Positions 25,505 through 33,393 of a DNA stretch of 64,000 bases are shown here, piece by piece. The stretch is from JAOABV01 sp039801465 (GTDB lineage: Bacteria > Hydrothermota > Tepidihabitantia > Tepidihabitantales > CAIPLT01). The position numbers and the translations under genes are program-made. The stretch covers positions 62,001 to 126,000 of the forward strand of contig JBDRUT010000002.1 in the NCBI GenBank assembly GCA_039801465.1. Reading direction: 5' to 3'. The notes beneath the pieces were generated by a model. The model ran no database searches, was not told the origin of the DNA, and worked only from the letters and a program-made list of their open reading frames with translations. Within the stretch, counting starts at the first letter, position 1. The number at the start of each line of letters is the position of its first letter.

Positions 25505-25525
25505 TTATCCACATTATTATTCACA
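25505..25525 (+). promoter_or_regulatory. Two direct DnaA boxes
   Basis: TTATCCACA at 25505-25513 is the exact consensus and TTATTCACA at 25517-25525 fits TTATNCACA. They are in the same orientation, 12 bp apart. They may be a DnaA regulatory site or part of an origin; dnaA, dnaN and rpmH are not nearby. Confidence 0.45.
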
Positions 25526-25745
25526 GTTTGATATACGGAAAAATTGACTTCATATTTCAAGCAGAACAAGAAAACAAAGGAAGAGGAGTGGACTATACCC
25601 CTTTTATAATAGATTTTGCAATAAACTATTTGAATATCAATCTAATACATTAAAAATCAATGCGTTTTCAATTTATACTGCCAATATAACATTTTAAATG
25701 ATGGAAAACATAAGGATACATTTTGAATATCTAAAAATAGGCTGA

Positions 25746-25976
25746 TTCTTTAGCTATTTCCATTGTCTTTGGTTTATTCTGTTATTAATATTTACCCTAC
25801 TGCCTTACCTGATATGGACAAAGAAGTTCCATCGGATACAGAGTCTTATTGACCAGGGCTTATCGACTAAAGCCAACATCAGGATCCACAATCTGTTCTT
25901 AGATAAGATACAGAATAAATCAGTGATTTTAGGAACGAAATCTAAATTTGGCGAGTTATCCCTTATAACTATTTGA
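25746..25976 (+). pseudogene. Open frame without start codon, probable gene remnant
   Basis: After a TGA at 25743 the frame stays open for 76 codons to a TGA at 25974. It begins with a membrane-like segment (LWFILLLIFTLLPYLIW) followed by a basic amphipathic region (KKFHRIQSLIDQGLSTK). No ATG, GTG or TTG precedes the membrane part. I do not recognise the family. Confidence 0.3.
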
Positions 25977-26138
25977 TAATCTTTTAGATTATCTATTTAT
26001 TCTATTTCATCACTCAAGAAGATGTTGATTTTTGCCCAAAATTGCGATTGTTTCTTTTATGGTAAGCTTGTGGTTTCGTATTATTAACAAAATCTAATTT
26101 ATTATTACTCTACCCGTTTTACCAACAAAATTTTATGC

Positions 26139-26166
26139 TTGACAAATATATGAGGGTAGGTATAAT
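26139..26166 (+). promoter_or_regulatory. Strong sigma70-type promoter
   Basis: TTGACA at 26139-26144, 16 bases, TATAAT at 26161-26166: both hexamers are exact consensus. It drives the lipoprotein gene at 26303 with a leader of about 130 bases. Confidence 0.8.
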
Positions 26167-26180
26167 AATCCTAAAATATT

Positions 26181-26193
26181 TGCTCTTTGAAAA
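26181..26193 (+). promoter_or_regulatory. boxA-like antitermination sequence
   Basis: TGCTCTTTGAAAA lies about 10 bases into the predicted transcript. It matches the boxA consensus of rRNA leaders (TGCTCTTTRACAA in E. coli, GTTCTTTGAAAAC types elsewhere), where NusB-NusE binds. No rRNA gene follows. Confidence 0.5.
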
Positions 26194-26302
26194 TTAGTGA
26201 AATAAAGATGTTTTTTATTTAAAACCATCAGATTTGATGTACAACTTAGAATCTGTAGTTATACTAAAAATTTAAATTCTTGAAGAGAGGAGGTGAATAA
26301 AG

Positions 26303-26911
26303 ATGAGAAAATCTCTCCTTCTACTCGGAATAGTTGCGCTGATAATCATTGGATGCGGCTTATTTGGCGGTGAAGACTACTTCCCTGTGAAAGTTGGAAA
26401 TATCTGGAACTATACTGGTTATACAACATACGGCAATGACACACTCTATATGGTACAAATGAAAAACGAGATTACAGAAAAAACCACCATTAATAACAAT
26501 GATGCATATAGACAGATGTCTTATATAACCACATACGCTTACATGCCAGTCCCTGATACATTTTATGATACCACTATTCATTACTTTGTAGAAACTAAAG
26601 ATGCCGTCTTATCTTATGGTTCTCCCTTTGGTCAACCCGACACTGCGCTTAAATTACCATTAAAGAAAGATAAAACATGGACTCAAATTTATACCTCAGG
26701 CGACACAGTTACTTTCAAAGTATTAATCCAGGAAGACGTGACGGTTCCAGCAAAAACGTACAAAAATGCATGGAAAATTGAGCAAAGATGGTCAGGATCT
26801 ACTACTCCGACTTATTTCTGGTATGCTGATGGTGTCGGAATGATTAAGACCTACTCGGAAACAGGCACATCTAAGACATGGTTTGAACTTACCAGCGCTA
26901 CTATAAAATAA
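26303..26911 (+). CDS. Exported lipoprotein of unknown function
   Basis: A 202-residue protein with a lipoprotein signal (LLGIVALIIIGC, cysteine at residue 18). The mature part starts GLFGGEDYFPVKVGNIWNYTG and is rich in Tyr, Thr and short beta strands; this opening resembles small lipoproteins of FCB and deltaproteobacterial genomes that begin with YFPLxxGNxWxY. No catalytic motif is seen. It has an excellent ribosome site (GGAGGTGA), the strongest promoter in the window and a perfect terminator, so it is probably an abundant, single-gene transcript. Confidence 0.75.
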   Translation: MRKSLLLLGIVALIIIGCGLFGGEDYFPVKVGNIWNYTGYTTYGNDTLYMVQMKNEITEKTTINNNDAYRQMSYITTYAYMPVPDTFYDTTIHYFVETKDAVLSYGSPFGQPDTALKLPLKKDKTWTQIYTSGDTVTFKVLIQEDVTVPAKTYKNAWKIEQRWSGSTTPTYFWYADGVGMIKTYSETGTSKTWFELTSATIK

Positions 26912-26920
26912 CAGTAAAAA

Positions 26921-26948
26921 TTGAGGGGACGAGAAACCGTCCCCTCAA
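26921..26948 (+). terminator. Rho-independent-like terminator
   Basis: TTGAGGGGACG, loop AGAAAC, CGTCCCCTCAA: an 11-bp perfect stem starting nine bases after the lipoprotein stop. The following CTTTTAAAA is a short U run only. Confidence 0.8.
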
Positions 26949-27066
26949 TCGCTTTTAAAAGATAATGTATTAACGGAATGGGTAAATTTAAACCGATAAA
27001 AAGGTTTTTGAACCACCCACTGATAGTAATCTCCTCACAAAAATAATATAAATAGTACTATTTTTA

Positions 27067-28269
27067 TTATCTGTATAATATTCGACAGAATCTCCGTTTA
27101 CCAACTTTTATAACTACTGGTTTCTCAATCTCAAGTTCTAAATTTATATCTTTTATCTTTTCGCCATTGATCTCAATTGCACCTTCTCTGATTTTCCTTC
27201 TCGCTTCACTTTTTGACGGCAATAATTTCGCCATCACCAGTAGTTCAACAATATTTATTCGCAGCACCGGTGAAATAAATTCCTCTATCTCATCAGGCAC
27301 TTTTTTATGCTTAAATACCATTTCAAATTCTTTACTTACTTGTTCTGCAATCTCTTTTGAGTAATACAAGCTTACAATCTCTTTACCCAGTTTCTCTTTA
27401 TAAATTTTAGGGTTTTGTCCTGATTTGATATCGTGTTCAATCTTTTTAATTTCTGACTCATTGAGGTTAGTGCATAATCGGAAGTATTTTATAATCATTT
27501 CATCGGGAATGGACATAATCTTACCGAAGATTTCTTTAGGTGGTTCAGCGATGCCAATGTAGTTATTATAAGATTTACTCATCTTTAATTTACCATCAGT
27601 TCCTTCTAAAAGAGGCATTGTCATAACAACCTGTGGTTCTTGATTAAATTCCCTTTGTAATTCCCTGCCGACCAGAAGATTCCAATATTGATCCGCACCG
27701 CCCAATTCAACATCGGCTCGGACCGCGACTGAATCATAACCTTGAAACAACGGATACAGGATTTCATGAATAAATACTGGTATTCCTTGTTTTATTCGTT
27801 GGCTAAAGTCTTCTCGTTCTAAAATTCGTGCGATTGTGTATTTTGATGCCAGGTTAATAATATCTTTACTTGTTAGACGATTTGACCATTCGGAATTATA
27901 GCGGAATTCAGTGCGCTCAGGATTCAGAATCTTAAATACTTGTTCACGATATCTTGCCATATTCTTTTTAATCTCTTCATCAGTTAATTGGGGTCTGGTT
28001 TTAGAGCGGCCGGTCGGATCACCGATACTACCAGTAAAATCACCAATGATTAAAACCGCAGTATGTCCAAAATCTTGAAATTGCCGTAGTTTTCTTAAAA
28101 CTACAGCAAATCCCAAATGGATATCCGGGCCCGAAGCATCAATCCCCAGTTTTACTCTTAGTGGCTTATTCGTTTTAGCGCTTCGATTTAGTTTCTCTAA
28201 TAATTCTTCTTCGCTGGTTATCTTTTCTGTCCCCTTAATTAATTCAGCAAGAATTTGTTTCTGGTCCAT
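27067..28269 (-). CDS. tyrS: Tyrosyl-tRNA synthetase
   Basis: Class I synthetase of 400 residues that charges tRNA-Tyr. Motifs: GIDASGPDIHLGFAVVLRK (HIGH region with phenylalanine in the last place), IIGDFTGSIGDPTGRSKTRP, QGYDSVAVRADVELGGADQ for tyrosine binding, and GKLKMSKSYNN. An S4 RNA-binding domain closes the protein (LLPSKSEARRKIREGAIEINGE). It is the bacterial TyrZ/Thermus-like long form. Last gene of the minus-strand group rpsR-rplI-bfn-tyrS. Confidence 0.95.
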   Translation of the reverse strand: MDQKQILAELIKGTEKITSEEELLEKLNRSAKTNKPLRVKLGIDASGPDIHLGFAVVLRKLRQFQDFGHTAVLIIGDFTGSIGDPTGRSKTRPQLTDEEIKKNMARYREQVFKILNPERTEFRYNSEWSNRLTSKDIINLASKYTIARILEREDFSQRIKQGIPVFIHEILYPLFQGYDSVAVRADVELGGADQYWNLLVGRELQREFNQEPQVVMTMPLLEGTDGKLKMSKSYNNYIGIAEPPKEIFGKIMSIPDEMIIKYFRLCTNLNESEIKKIEHDIKSGQNPKIYKEKLGKEIVSLYYSKEIAEQVSKEFEMVFKHKKVPDEIEEFISPVLRINIVELLVMAKLLPSKSEARRKIREGAIEINGEKIKDINLELEIEKPVVIKVGKRRFCRILYR

Positions 28270-28300
28270 TAATAATTTACTATTCTAATTCTTTATACTC

Positions 28301-28783
28301 CTACATCTTATAATTACCAAATTCTTCTGGCGGAATATTTCTAAGGTTCTGTCGGAGTTCAGATAGTCTAGTCTCTTCTTCTTCCGTCATTATAATTCCC
28401 GCCTCATCCATAACTTCTTCCGCAACATAAATTGGTGCATTGACTCGTAAGGCTAAACCGACTGAGTCTGATGGTCGTGCATCTACCGAAAGTATTTTGT
28501 TGCCATTTTCCAGAATTATTTCCGCATAAAATGTATCTTCTTTTAATGCGGTAATAATTACCCGCTTGACCTTAATTTTTAAACCTTCAATTATCAATTT
28601 CATTAAATCTAAAGTCATCGGTCTTGACAACTTTACATTTTCTAAAACATAAGCGATCGCAGTGGCTTCTATGGGTCCAATAAAAATAGGCAAAATCTTA
28701 TTACCATCTACTTCTTTTAATAACATCACTGGAGAATTATTTTGAGAATCAAACAAAACCCCGGCAACTTTAACTTCAATCAT
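28301..28783 (-). CDS. Bifunctional nuclease family protein (DUF151)
   Basis: A 160-residue member of the BFN/DUF151 family: VAGVLFDSQNNSPVMLLKE, LPIFIGPIEATAIA, SRPMTLDLMKLIIEGL, YAEIILENGNKILSVDARPSDSVGLALR, then an acidic C-terminal tail. Plant and Thermotoga relatives have nuclease activity or unknown function, so the biochemical role here is not certain. It lies between rplI and tyrS with short spacers, pointing to one transcript. Confidence 0.85.
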   Translation of the reverse strand: MIEVKVAGVLFDSQNNSPVMLLKEVDGNKILPIFIGPIEATAIAYVLENVKLSRPMTLDLMKLIIEGLKIKVKRVIITALKEDTFYAEIILENGNKILSVDARPSDSVGLALRVNAPIYVAEEVMDEAGIIMTEEEETRLSELRQNLRNIPPEEFGNYKM

Positions 28784-28858
28784 AACGAAATTACTAATTA
28801 ATTCTGACTATCGATTTTTCGCAATTATTTATTATGTGTAAATGCTATCAAGATTAGA

Positions 28859-29302
28859 TTACACTTGGACTGGAGTAACCCACAGTTTAATAGTCGCTGA
28901 CACTGCACCTAAGTTGACAGGAATGTCATATATTCCTGGTTCTTTTATTGGAGTGGACAGTTCTATTTTGTGACGGTCAACTTCAAACCCATTTTCTTTC
29001 AATAACTGGGCAATATCGGCATTAGTTATTGCACCAAAGGCACCGGCCTCACCCATCTTCAGGTTTATTTTCAGTGATAACGTTTCTAGTTGCTGTGCTA
29101 AATTTTTTAGTTTTTTTAGCTGGCGCTCTTCTCTTTTTAATAATTCAGCTTTAATCGCCTCTATTTGATTTAAGCGTGCCTTGGTTGCATAAATCGCCAA
29201 TCCTTTAGGTAAAAGATAATTTCGTGCATAACCGTCCCGCACCTCAACAACTTCGCCTTTTTTTCCTAAGCGTTCAACGTCTTGAGTTAGAATAATCTTC
29301 AT
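28859..29302 (-). CDS. rplI: 50S ribosomal protein L9
   Basis: L9 bridges the large subunit surface. The conserved start MKIILTQDVERLGKKGEVVEVRDGYARNYLLPKGLA (read in parts) is followed by a long helix and the C-terminal domain AGAFGAITNADIAQLL with a final TIKLWVTPVQV. 147 residues, normal. Its ATG overlaps the rpsR stop by four bases. Confidence 0.95.
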   Translation of the reverse strand: MKIILTQDVERLGKKGEVVEVRDGYARNYLLPKGLAIYATKARLNQIEAIKAELLKREERQLKKLKNLAQQLETLSLKINLKMGEAGAFGAITNADIAQLLKENGFEVDRHKIELSTPIKEPGIYDIPVNLGAVSATIKLWVTPVQV

Positions 29303-29508
29303 CTTTTTACATATGAAAGAATTGCAAGATTACGCGCTAATTTTATTGCTTTTTTTAAACGCCTTTGGTGTCGAGGACAAGTGCCAGTATACTGAGCAGG
29401 AAGAATCTTACCACGTTCACTGATAAAATTTCTTAACACTGGGTTGTTATAAGTAATTACTTGTTCTTTGCGTTCACAAAAAAAACAATGTTTTCGTTTT
29501 CTTATCAT
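29299..29508 (-). CDS. rpsR: 30S ribosomal protein S18
   Basis: 69 residues with the S18 core YNNPVLRNFISERGKILPAQ, TGTCPRHQRRLKKAIKLAR. It keeps an N-terminal CFFC pair plus the later TCPRH, a zinc-type arrangement. rpsF and ssb, its usual upstream partners, are missing. The ATG has no Shine-Dalgarno; a promoter ends eight bases before it, so the transcript is probably leaderless. Confidence 0.93.
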   Translation of the reverse strand: MIRKRKHCFFCERKEQVITYNNPVLRNFISERGKILPAQYTGTCPRHQRRLKKAIKLARNLAILSYVKR

Positions 29509-29515
29509 CGGTTAT

Positions 29516-29544
29516 AGCATACTTAAATTTTCCAGTTCTGTCAA
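29516..29544 (-). promoter_or_regulatory. Promoter for rpsR-rplI, leaderless position
   Basis: On the minus strand TTGACA (29544-29539), 17 bases, TATGCT (29521-29516). The start is predicted at about 29509, next to the ATG at 29508. Confidence 0.6.
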
Positions 29545-29877
29545 GTGTCAATTACAGAAAGCTCCGGGAAAGATTACTTCCATTAATCACAGTGATTAAA
29601 AAACAATTACAAAGATTGAAAATTAATATAATCATCTCTGGTGTTGCAATAATATTAGCACAATATACGAGATTCCGTCCAACTTATAAGTTGAGGAGCG
29701 CAGATCTATCTGAAAAAACAGGCTCAAAGCTATGTGCTTTCATCGTCTTTCCGCTCAAATTCTTTAGCATTCTTTTCTAAAACTCTTACTATATCTAATT
29801 CCATATTTAACATCCTAACTTAATCCAATATACAAGTGTTTTCAGTAGCACTTTTTAAGAACCCTTTAATTTTATCC

Positions 29878-29906
29878 TTGACAAATTGACAATTTTTTTG
29901 TATAAA
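29878..29906 (+). promoter_or_regulatory. Promoter for rpsM operon
   Basis: TTGACA at 29878-29883, 17 bases, TATAAA at 29901-29906. A leader of about 60 bases follows, ending in TTAGGAG before rpsM. An overlapping second TTGACA sits at 29886. Confidence 0.75.
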
Positions 29907-29974
29907 TATACTACTAATTGTATACAAAACTGAGACTCTTAATTAAATTTAAATAATAAGTTAGGAGAATTTAA

Positions 29975-30364
29975 ATGGCAAGAATTGCTGGTGTTGATTT
30001 ACCGGATAATAAAAAAATACTTTATGCCCTGCCTCACATATATGGAATTGGCTTGAGTAATGCTCGAAAAATACTTGAGAGTGCAGGTATTGACCCTAAC
30101 AAAAAGGTTATGGAACTAAAAGACGATGAAATTGCGAGAATTCGAAAAGAGATCGAAACTAATTATAAAGTCGAAGGTGCGTTACGAGCAGAGGTCGCGG
30201 CTAATATCAAACGATATATTGAAATTGGCTCTTATCGTGGTCTCCGGCATCGTGCTGGATTACCAGTTCGGGGTCAACGGACTCGAACTAATGCCCGAAC
30301 CCGAAAAGGACCAAGAAAAACTGCTGGTGTTATAAAGGTTCGTGAAACCGCAAAACCTAAGTAG
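29975..30364 (+). CDS. rpsM: 30S ribosomal protein S13
   Basis: 129 residues: ARIAGVDLPDNKKILYALPH, IYGIGLSNARKILESAGI, and the basic tail RHRAGLPVRGQRTRTNARTR. It contacts 16S rRNA at the subunit head. First gene of the alpha-type operon here; infA and rpmJ, which often come before it, are not present. Good ribosome site TTAGGAG. Confidence 0.97.
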   Translation: MARIAGVDLPDNKKILYALPHIYGIGLSNARKILESAGIDPNKKVMELKDDEIARIRKEIETNYKVEGALRAEVAANIKRYIEIGSYRGLRHRAGLPVRGQRTRTNARTRKGPRKTAGVIKVRETAKPK

Positions 30365-30378
30365 GAAAGGAGCATGAC

Positions 30379-30750
30379 TTGAAAAAATCTGTTAAGCGCA
30401 AAATACCCCAAACCGGCATTGCACATATATTATCTACCTTTAATAATACAATAGTTACTATCACTGACCCTGAAGGCAATGTTTTATGCTGGTCCTCGGC
30501 AGGACGGATAGGTTTTAAGGGTGCTAAAAAAGGGACTCCTTTTGCTGCACAACAATGCGCTGAAGCTGCCGGTCGTGAAGCAGTTACGCTAGGTGTTCAA
30601 AAAGTCATCATTGAAATAAAAGGACCCGGTCCCGGTCGTGAAGCTGCAATTCGATCTTTACAAAATGCCGGATTAAAAATTACTGCAATTCGTGATGTAA
30701 CACCGATTCCCCATAACGGCTGTCGACCACCAAAACCCAGAAGAGTATAA
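30379..30750 (+). CDS. rpsK: 30S ribosomal protein S11
   Basis: 123 residues with GIAHILSTFNNTIVTITDPEGN, SAGRIGFKGAKKGTPFAAQ, EIKGPGPGREAAIRSLQ and the end TPIPHNGCRPPKPRRV. S11 lines the mRNA exit platform. Start codon is TTG with AGGAAAGGAGC just upstream. Confidence 0.97.
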   Translation: MKKSVKRKIPQTGIAHILSTFNNTIVTITDPEGNVLCWSSAGRIGFKGAKKGTPFAAQQCAEAAGREAVTLGVQKVIIEIKGPGPGREAAIRSLQNAGLKITAIRDVTPIPHNGCRPPKPRRV

Positions 30751-30904
30751 TATCTTAATGATTGTAAGAGACCAGGGTCTGTTTCTCCAATTATCTATCT
30801 TAGCCTTAAGTTATTTAATGTTTTCCCAATATATGCACCATTTTTAAAGCCACAAGATTTTAGGCATCAAATCAGACGACAATTTCAATTTAACTATTTG
30901 ATGG

Positions 30905-30933
30905 TTGACAAAAACCAGTTTTTATATTAAAAT
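30905..30933 (+). promoter_or_regulatory. Internal promoter for rpsD, leaderless position
   Basis: TTGACA at 30905-30910, 17 bases, TAAAAT at 30928-30933. Transcription should start about 30940, four bases before the rpsD ATG. It splits the operon after rpsK. Confidence 0.65.
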
Positions 30934-30943
30934 AGCAATTTAT

Positions 30944-31555
30944 ATGGCAAGATACATAGGTCCAATGTGTAAACGGTGTCGTAGCGCCGGCGAGAAGCTT
31001 TTTCTCAAAGGCGAAAAATGTTACACAGATAAATGTGTATTACCTAAGCGGTTAGAAAAACAAACTGACCGCGGTAAAAAGCTTTCTCAATATTCTATCC
31101 AATTAAAAGAAAAACAAAAACTTAAAGCAATCTATGGTTTATTAGAAAAACAGTTTCATCTCCTCTTTTTACGTGCTCAAAGAAAAAAGAACCCCGGCGA
31201 ACAACTGTTGATTTCATTAGAGCGACGATTAGATAATACTGTTTACCGTTTAGGTTTTTGTGACTCTCGGACTCAGGCAAGACAATTTGTCCGTCATGGA
31301 CATATTTTAGTAAACAGCAAAAAAGTTAACATTCCTTCTTATGAAGTTAATCCTGGTGATACGATATCGATAAAAGACAAAAAGGGAATGCAAATGGCAA
31401 AGAAAATTTTGGCTGACAAAGAACCAACTACAGTTGACTGGTTACAATTAGATAAAGATAATATTGTCGGTCGGGTATTACGATTACCAACGCGTGAAGA
31501 TATTAAAGATATTACGGTAAATACACAATTAATTGTTGAGCTCTATTCAAAATAA
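30944..31555 (+). CDS. rpsD: 30S ribosomal protein S4
   Basis: The start at 30944 gives the usual MARYIGPMCKRCRSAGEKLF; an earlier in-frame ATG at 30905 lies inside the promoter. The 203-residue protein keeps the zinc-type cysteines (CKRC, KCYTDKC), LEKQFHLLFLRAQRKKNPGE and the S4 RNA-binding fold (RLDNTVYRLGFCDSRTQARQ). It organises 16S rRNA folding. The 5' end looks leaderless. Confidence 0.95.
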   Translation: MARYIGPMCKRCRSAGEKLFLKGEKCYTDKCVLPKRLEKQTDRGKKLSQYSIQLKEKQKLKAIYGLLEKQFHLLFLRAQRKKNPGEQLLISLERRLDNTVYRLGFCDSRTQARQFVRHGHILVNSKKVNIPSYEVNPGDTISIKDKKGMQMAKKILADKEPTTVDWLQLDKDNIVGRVLRLPTREDIKDITVNTQLIVELYSK

Positions 31556-31602
31556 AGTATATATTACAGTGTTTTTTATCGGTATAAATTAAAATAAAGA
31601 CT

Positions 31603-32613
31603 ATGAAATTAACACCAATTTTATTGCCAGAATCAGCAATCCTTGAAAAAGAAACTGCGACCAATAGTTATGGAAAGTTTACTATTACACCATTAGAAAA
31701 AGGATGGGGACACACTATCGGTAACGCCTTGCGCCGTGCATTACTTTCTTCGATTCAAGGTGCAGCAGTAACTCAGGTTCGAATTAACAATGTCCTACAC
31801 GAGTTTTCTACTATTCCGGGTGTTGTCGAAGATGTATCCCAAATCATACTAAATATAAAAAAGATTCGTATGCGATTAGATTCGGAAACCCCTAAACTTT
31901 GTTATCTCCACGCAAAAGGAATAAACGAATATAAAGCCAAACATTTGACTGTGCCACCGGAAATTATTATTGCAAATCCGGAACAAACTATTCTCAATAT
32001 TACTGATGCCAATCAAAGCGTTCACATTGAATTACGCGTTGAGAACGGACGCGGGTATATTCCAGCGGAACGATTAAAAAAACTTGGAAGTTATCCCGAA
32101 GGAACAATCTTTCTCGATGCCTTTTTCTCGCCGGTAAAAAAAGTGAATTTTTGGGTTGAAAACACTCGCGTCGCAGACCGTGCCGATTATGAAAAAATAA
32201 TATTAGAAATCTGGACCGACGGCACAGTATTTCCTGAAGAGTGTTTTATTCAAAGTGCTACTATCTTAAAAAATCATCTCATAAATCTTATCCCCACTGA
32301 AAAGGAACCTGAATTCATCACTGCGGAGCGGTATGATAAAGAACGACAGCGATTAATTGACCTGCTTAAAATGGATATCGAAGAGTTAGAACTTTCCAAT
32401 CGTGCACTTAATTGTTTACGAAAAGGTCGTTCCAAAAAGACCGGGGAAAAAGTAAATATTATAACGGTTGCTGATTTAGTTAGCCGCACGGAACGCGAAA
32501 TGCTTGACATTGAAAACTTTGGCCGTAAGTCGCTGGAAGAAGTGCGTAAGATCTTAGAAGCGCATGGTTTAAGTTTTGGTATGGATGTTTCGGAAATTAT
32601 GAAAAAGGAGTAA
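31603..32613 (+). CDS. rpoA: DNA-directed RNA polymerase alpha subunit
   Basis: 336 residues. The N-terminal dimerisation domain has GHTIGNALRRALLSSIQGAAVT and HEFSTIPGVVEDVSQIILN; the linker leads to the C-terminal domain with VADLVSRTEREMLDIENFGRKS, which contacts UP elements and activators. It sits between rpsD and rplQ, the standard order. No own promoter is clear. Confidence 0.97.
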   Translation: MKLTPILLPESAILEKETATNSYGKFTITPLEKGWGHTIGNALRRALLSSIQGAAVTQVRINNVLHEFSTIPGVVEDVSQIILNIKKIRMRLDSETPKLCYLHAKGINEYKAKHLTVPPEIIIANPEQTILNITDANQSVHIELRVENGRGYIPAERLKKLGSYPEGTIFLDAFFSPVKKVNFWVENTRVADRADYEKIILEIWTDGTVFPEECFIQSATILKNHLINLIPTEKEPEFITAERYDKERQRLIDLLKMDIEELELSNRALNCLRKGRSKKTGEKVNIITVADLVSRTEREMLDIENFGRKSLEEVRKILEAHGLSFGMDVSEIMKKE

Positions 32614-32616
32614 ACT

Positions 32617-33006
32617 GTGCGTCACGGCAAAAAAGTAAAAAAATTAGGGCGAACCGCGGCTCATCGAAAAGCATTAATCAAAAATATGTTACGGTCGTTA
32701 TTTGTCCACGAACGAATTAAAACCACTTTAGCCAAAGCCAAATTAGTCCAGAAACATGCTGAGCGATTAATCCGATACGCCCAAGATAAATCAGTTGCCC
32801 GTCAACGTTATGTTTTTAGATTTTTACAGAACAAACAATTAGTTAAACATTTAGTTGATGACATCGCTCCCAGGTTTCAAAATCAACAAGGAGGATATAC
32901 TCGAATATTTAAATTAGATAATCGAGTTGGGGATAGTGCCGAAATGGCATTGTTAGAACTAACTGTCAAAAAGACTAAAGAAAAGGAAGGGTCTAAAAAA
33001 ACCTAA
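32617..33006 (+). CDS. rplQ: 50S ribosomal protein L17
   Basis: 129 residues: MRHGKKVKKLGRTAAHRKAL, IKTTLAKAKLVQKHAERLI and GYTRIFKLDNRVGDSAEMALLELT. Start codon GTG, three bases after rpoA, with AAAAGGAG inside the rpoA end. L17 lies near the peptide exit. Confidence 0.96.
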   Translation: MRHGKKVKKLGRTAAHRKALIKNMLRSLFVHERIKTTLAKAKLVQKHAERLIRYAQDKSVARQRYVFRFLQNKQLVKHLVDDIAPRFQNQQGGYTRIFKLDNRVGDSAEMALLELTVKKTKEKEGSKKT

Positions 33007-33012
33007 TTGTGA

Positions 33013-33393
33013 ATGTTAAGGTTTCTTTTGAAATCTAAAATACAACACTTAAAAGTAACTGATAAAAATCCTCTAAATGAAGGCAGTATCACAATTGACG
33101 AGGAACTGATTCAGCGCGCTGATATCTTAGAAGGAGAACTGGTCCAGGTAATCAATATCAATAACGGCGTCCAATTCGAAACCTATGTGGTGAAAGGTGA
33201 AAAAAGCAGCGGGGTGGTATGTCTTAATGGCGGGACCGCTTCCTTTGGAGATATTGGTGATAAACTTGTGGTTATGTCTTATGCTGCAATGGAAACCGTT
33301 GCAGCAAGAAGTTTTGAAGCCAAAAAAATAACTGTCGATAATAACAACTGTATACTTAATGACCGGAATAATTCTCGCAGCCGGGAAAAGTAA
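33013..33393 (+). CDS. panD: Aspartate 1-decarboxylase
   Basis: PanD makes beta-alanine for pantothenate. It is a self-processing pyruvoyl enzyme: cleavage occurs at Gly-Ser in NEGSITIDEELIQRADILEG, which is intact. MLRFLLKSKIQHLKVTD and QVININNGVQFETYV are family signatures, as is GDKLVVMSYAAM. 126 residues, normal. No other pan gene is nearby. The 3' end overlaps the next start by 35 bases in another frame. Confidence 0.95.
   Translation: MLRFLLKSKIQHLKVTDKNPLNEGSITIDEELIQRADILEGELVQVININNGVQFETYVVKGEKSSGVVCLNGGTASFGDIGDKLVVMSYAAMETVAARSFEAKKITVDNNNCILNDRNNSRSREK

Larger units (their letters stand above)
25161..26302. other. 1.1-kb divergent non-coding region with DnaA boxes
   Basis: Both flanking genes point away from it. 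It holds a 78-codon frame at 25213-25449 that I do not trust, a perfect inverted repeat (25403-25425), two DnaA-box matches (25505-25525), an open frame without a start codon (25746-25976), and a strong promoter with a boxA-like leader (26139-26193). The rest is AT-rich with no evident genes. Confidence 0.6.
29509..29974. other. Divergent spacer between rpsR and rpsM
   Basis: 466 bases carrying two outward promoters (29516-29544 minus, 29878-29906 plus). Between them there is only a 24-codon minus-strand frame (29730-29804, MELDIVRVLEKNAKEFERKD) that could be a relic or small peptide; I do not call it. Confidence 0.5.

Noticed and set aside
28001..28200. TyrRS HIGH motif reading HLGF as a possible defect
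   Set aside because: The last residue of this motif varies among TyrRS proteins and the rest, including KMSKS, is intact.
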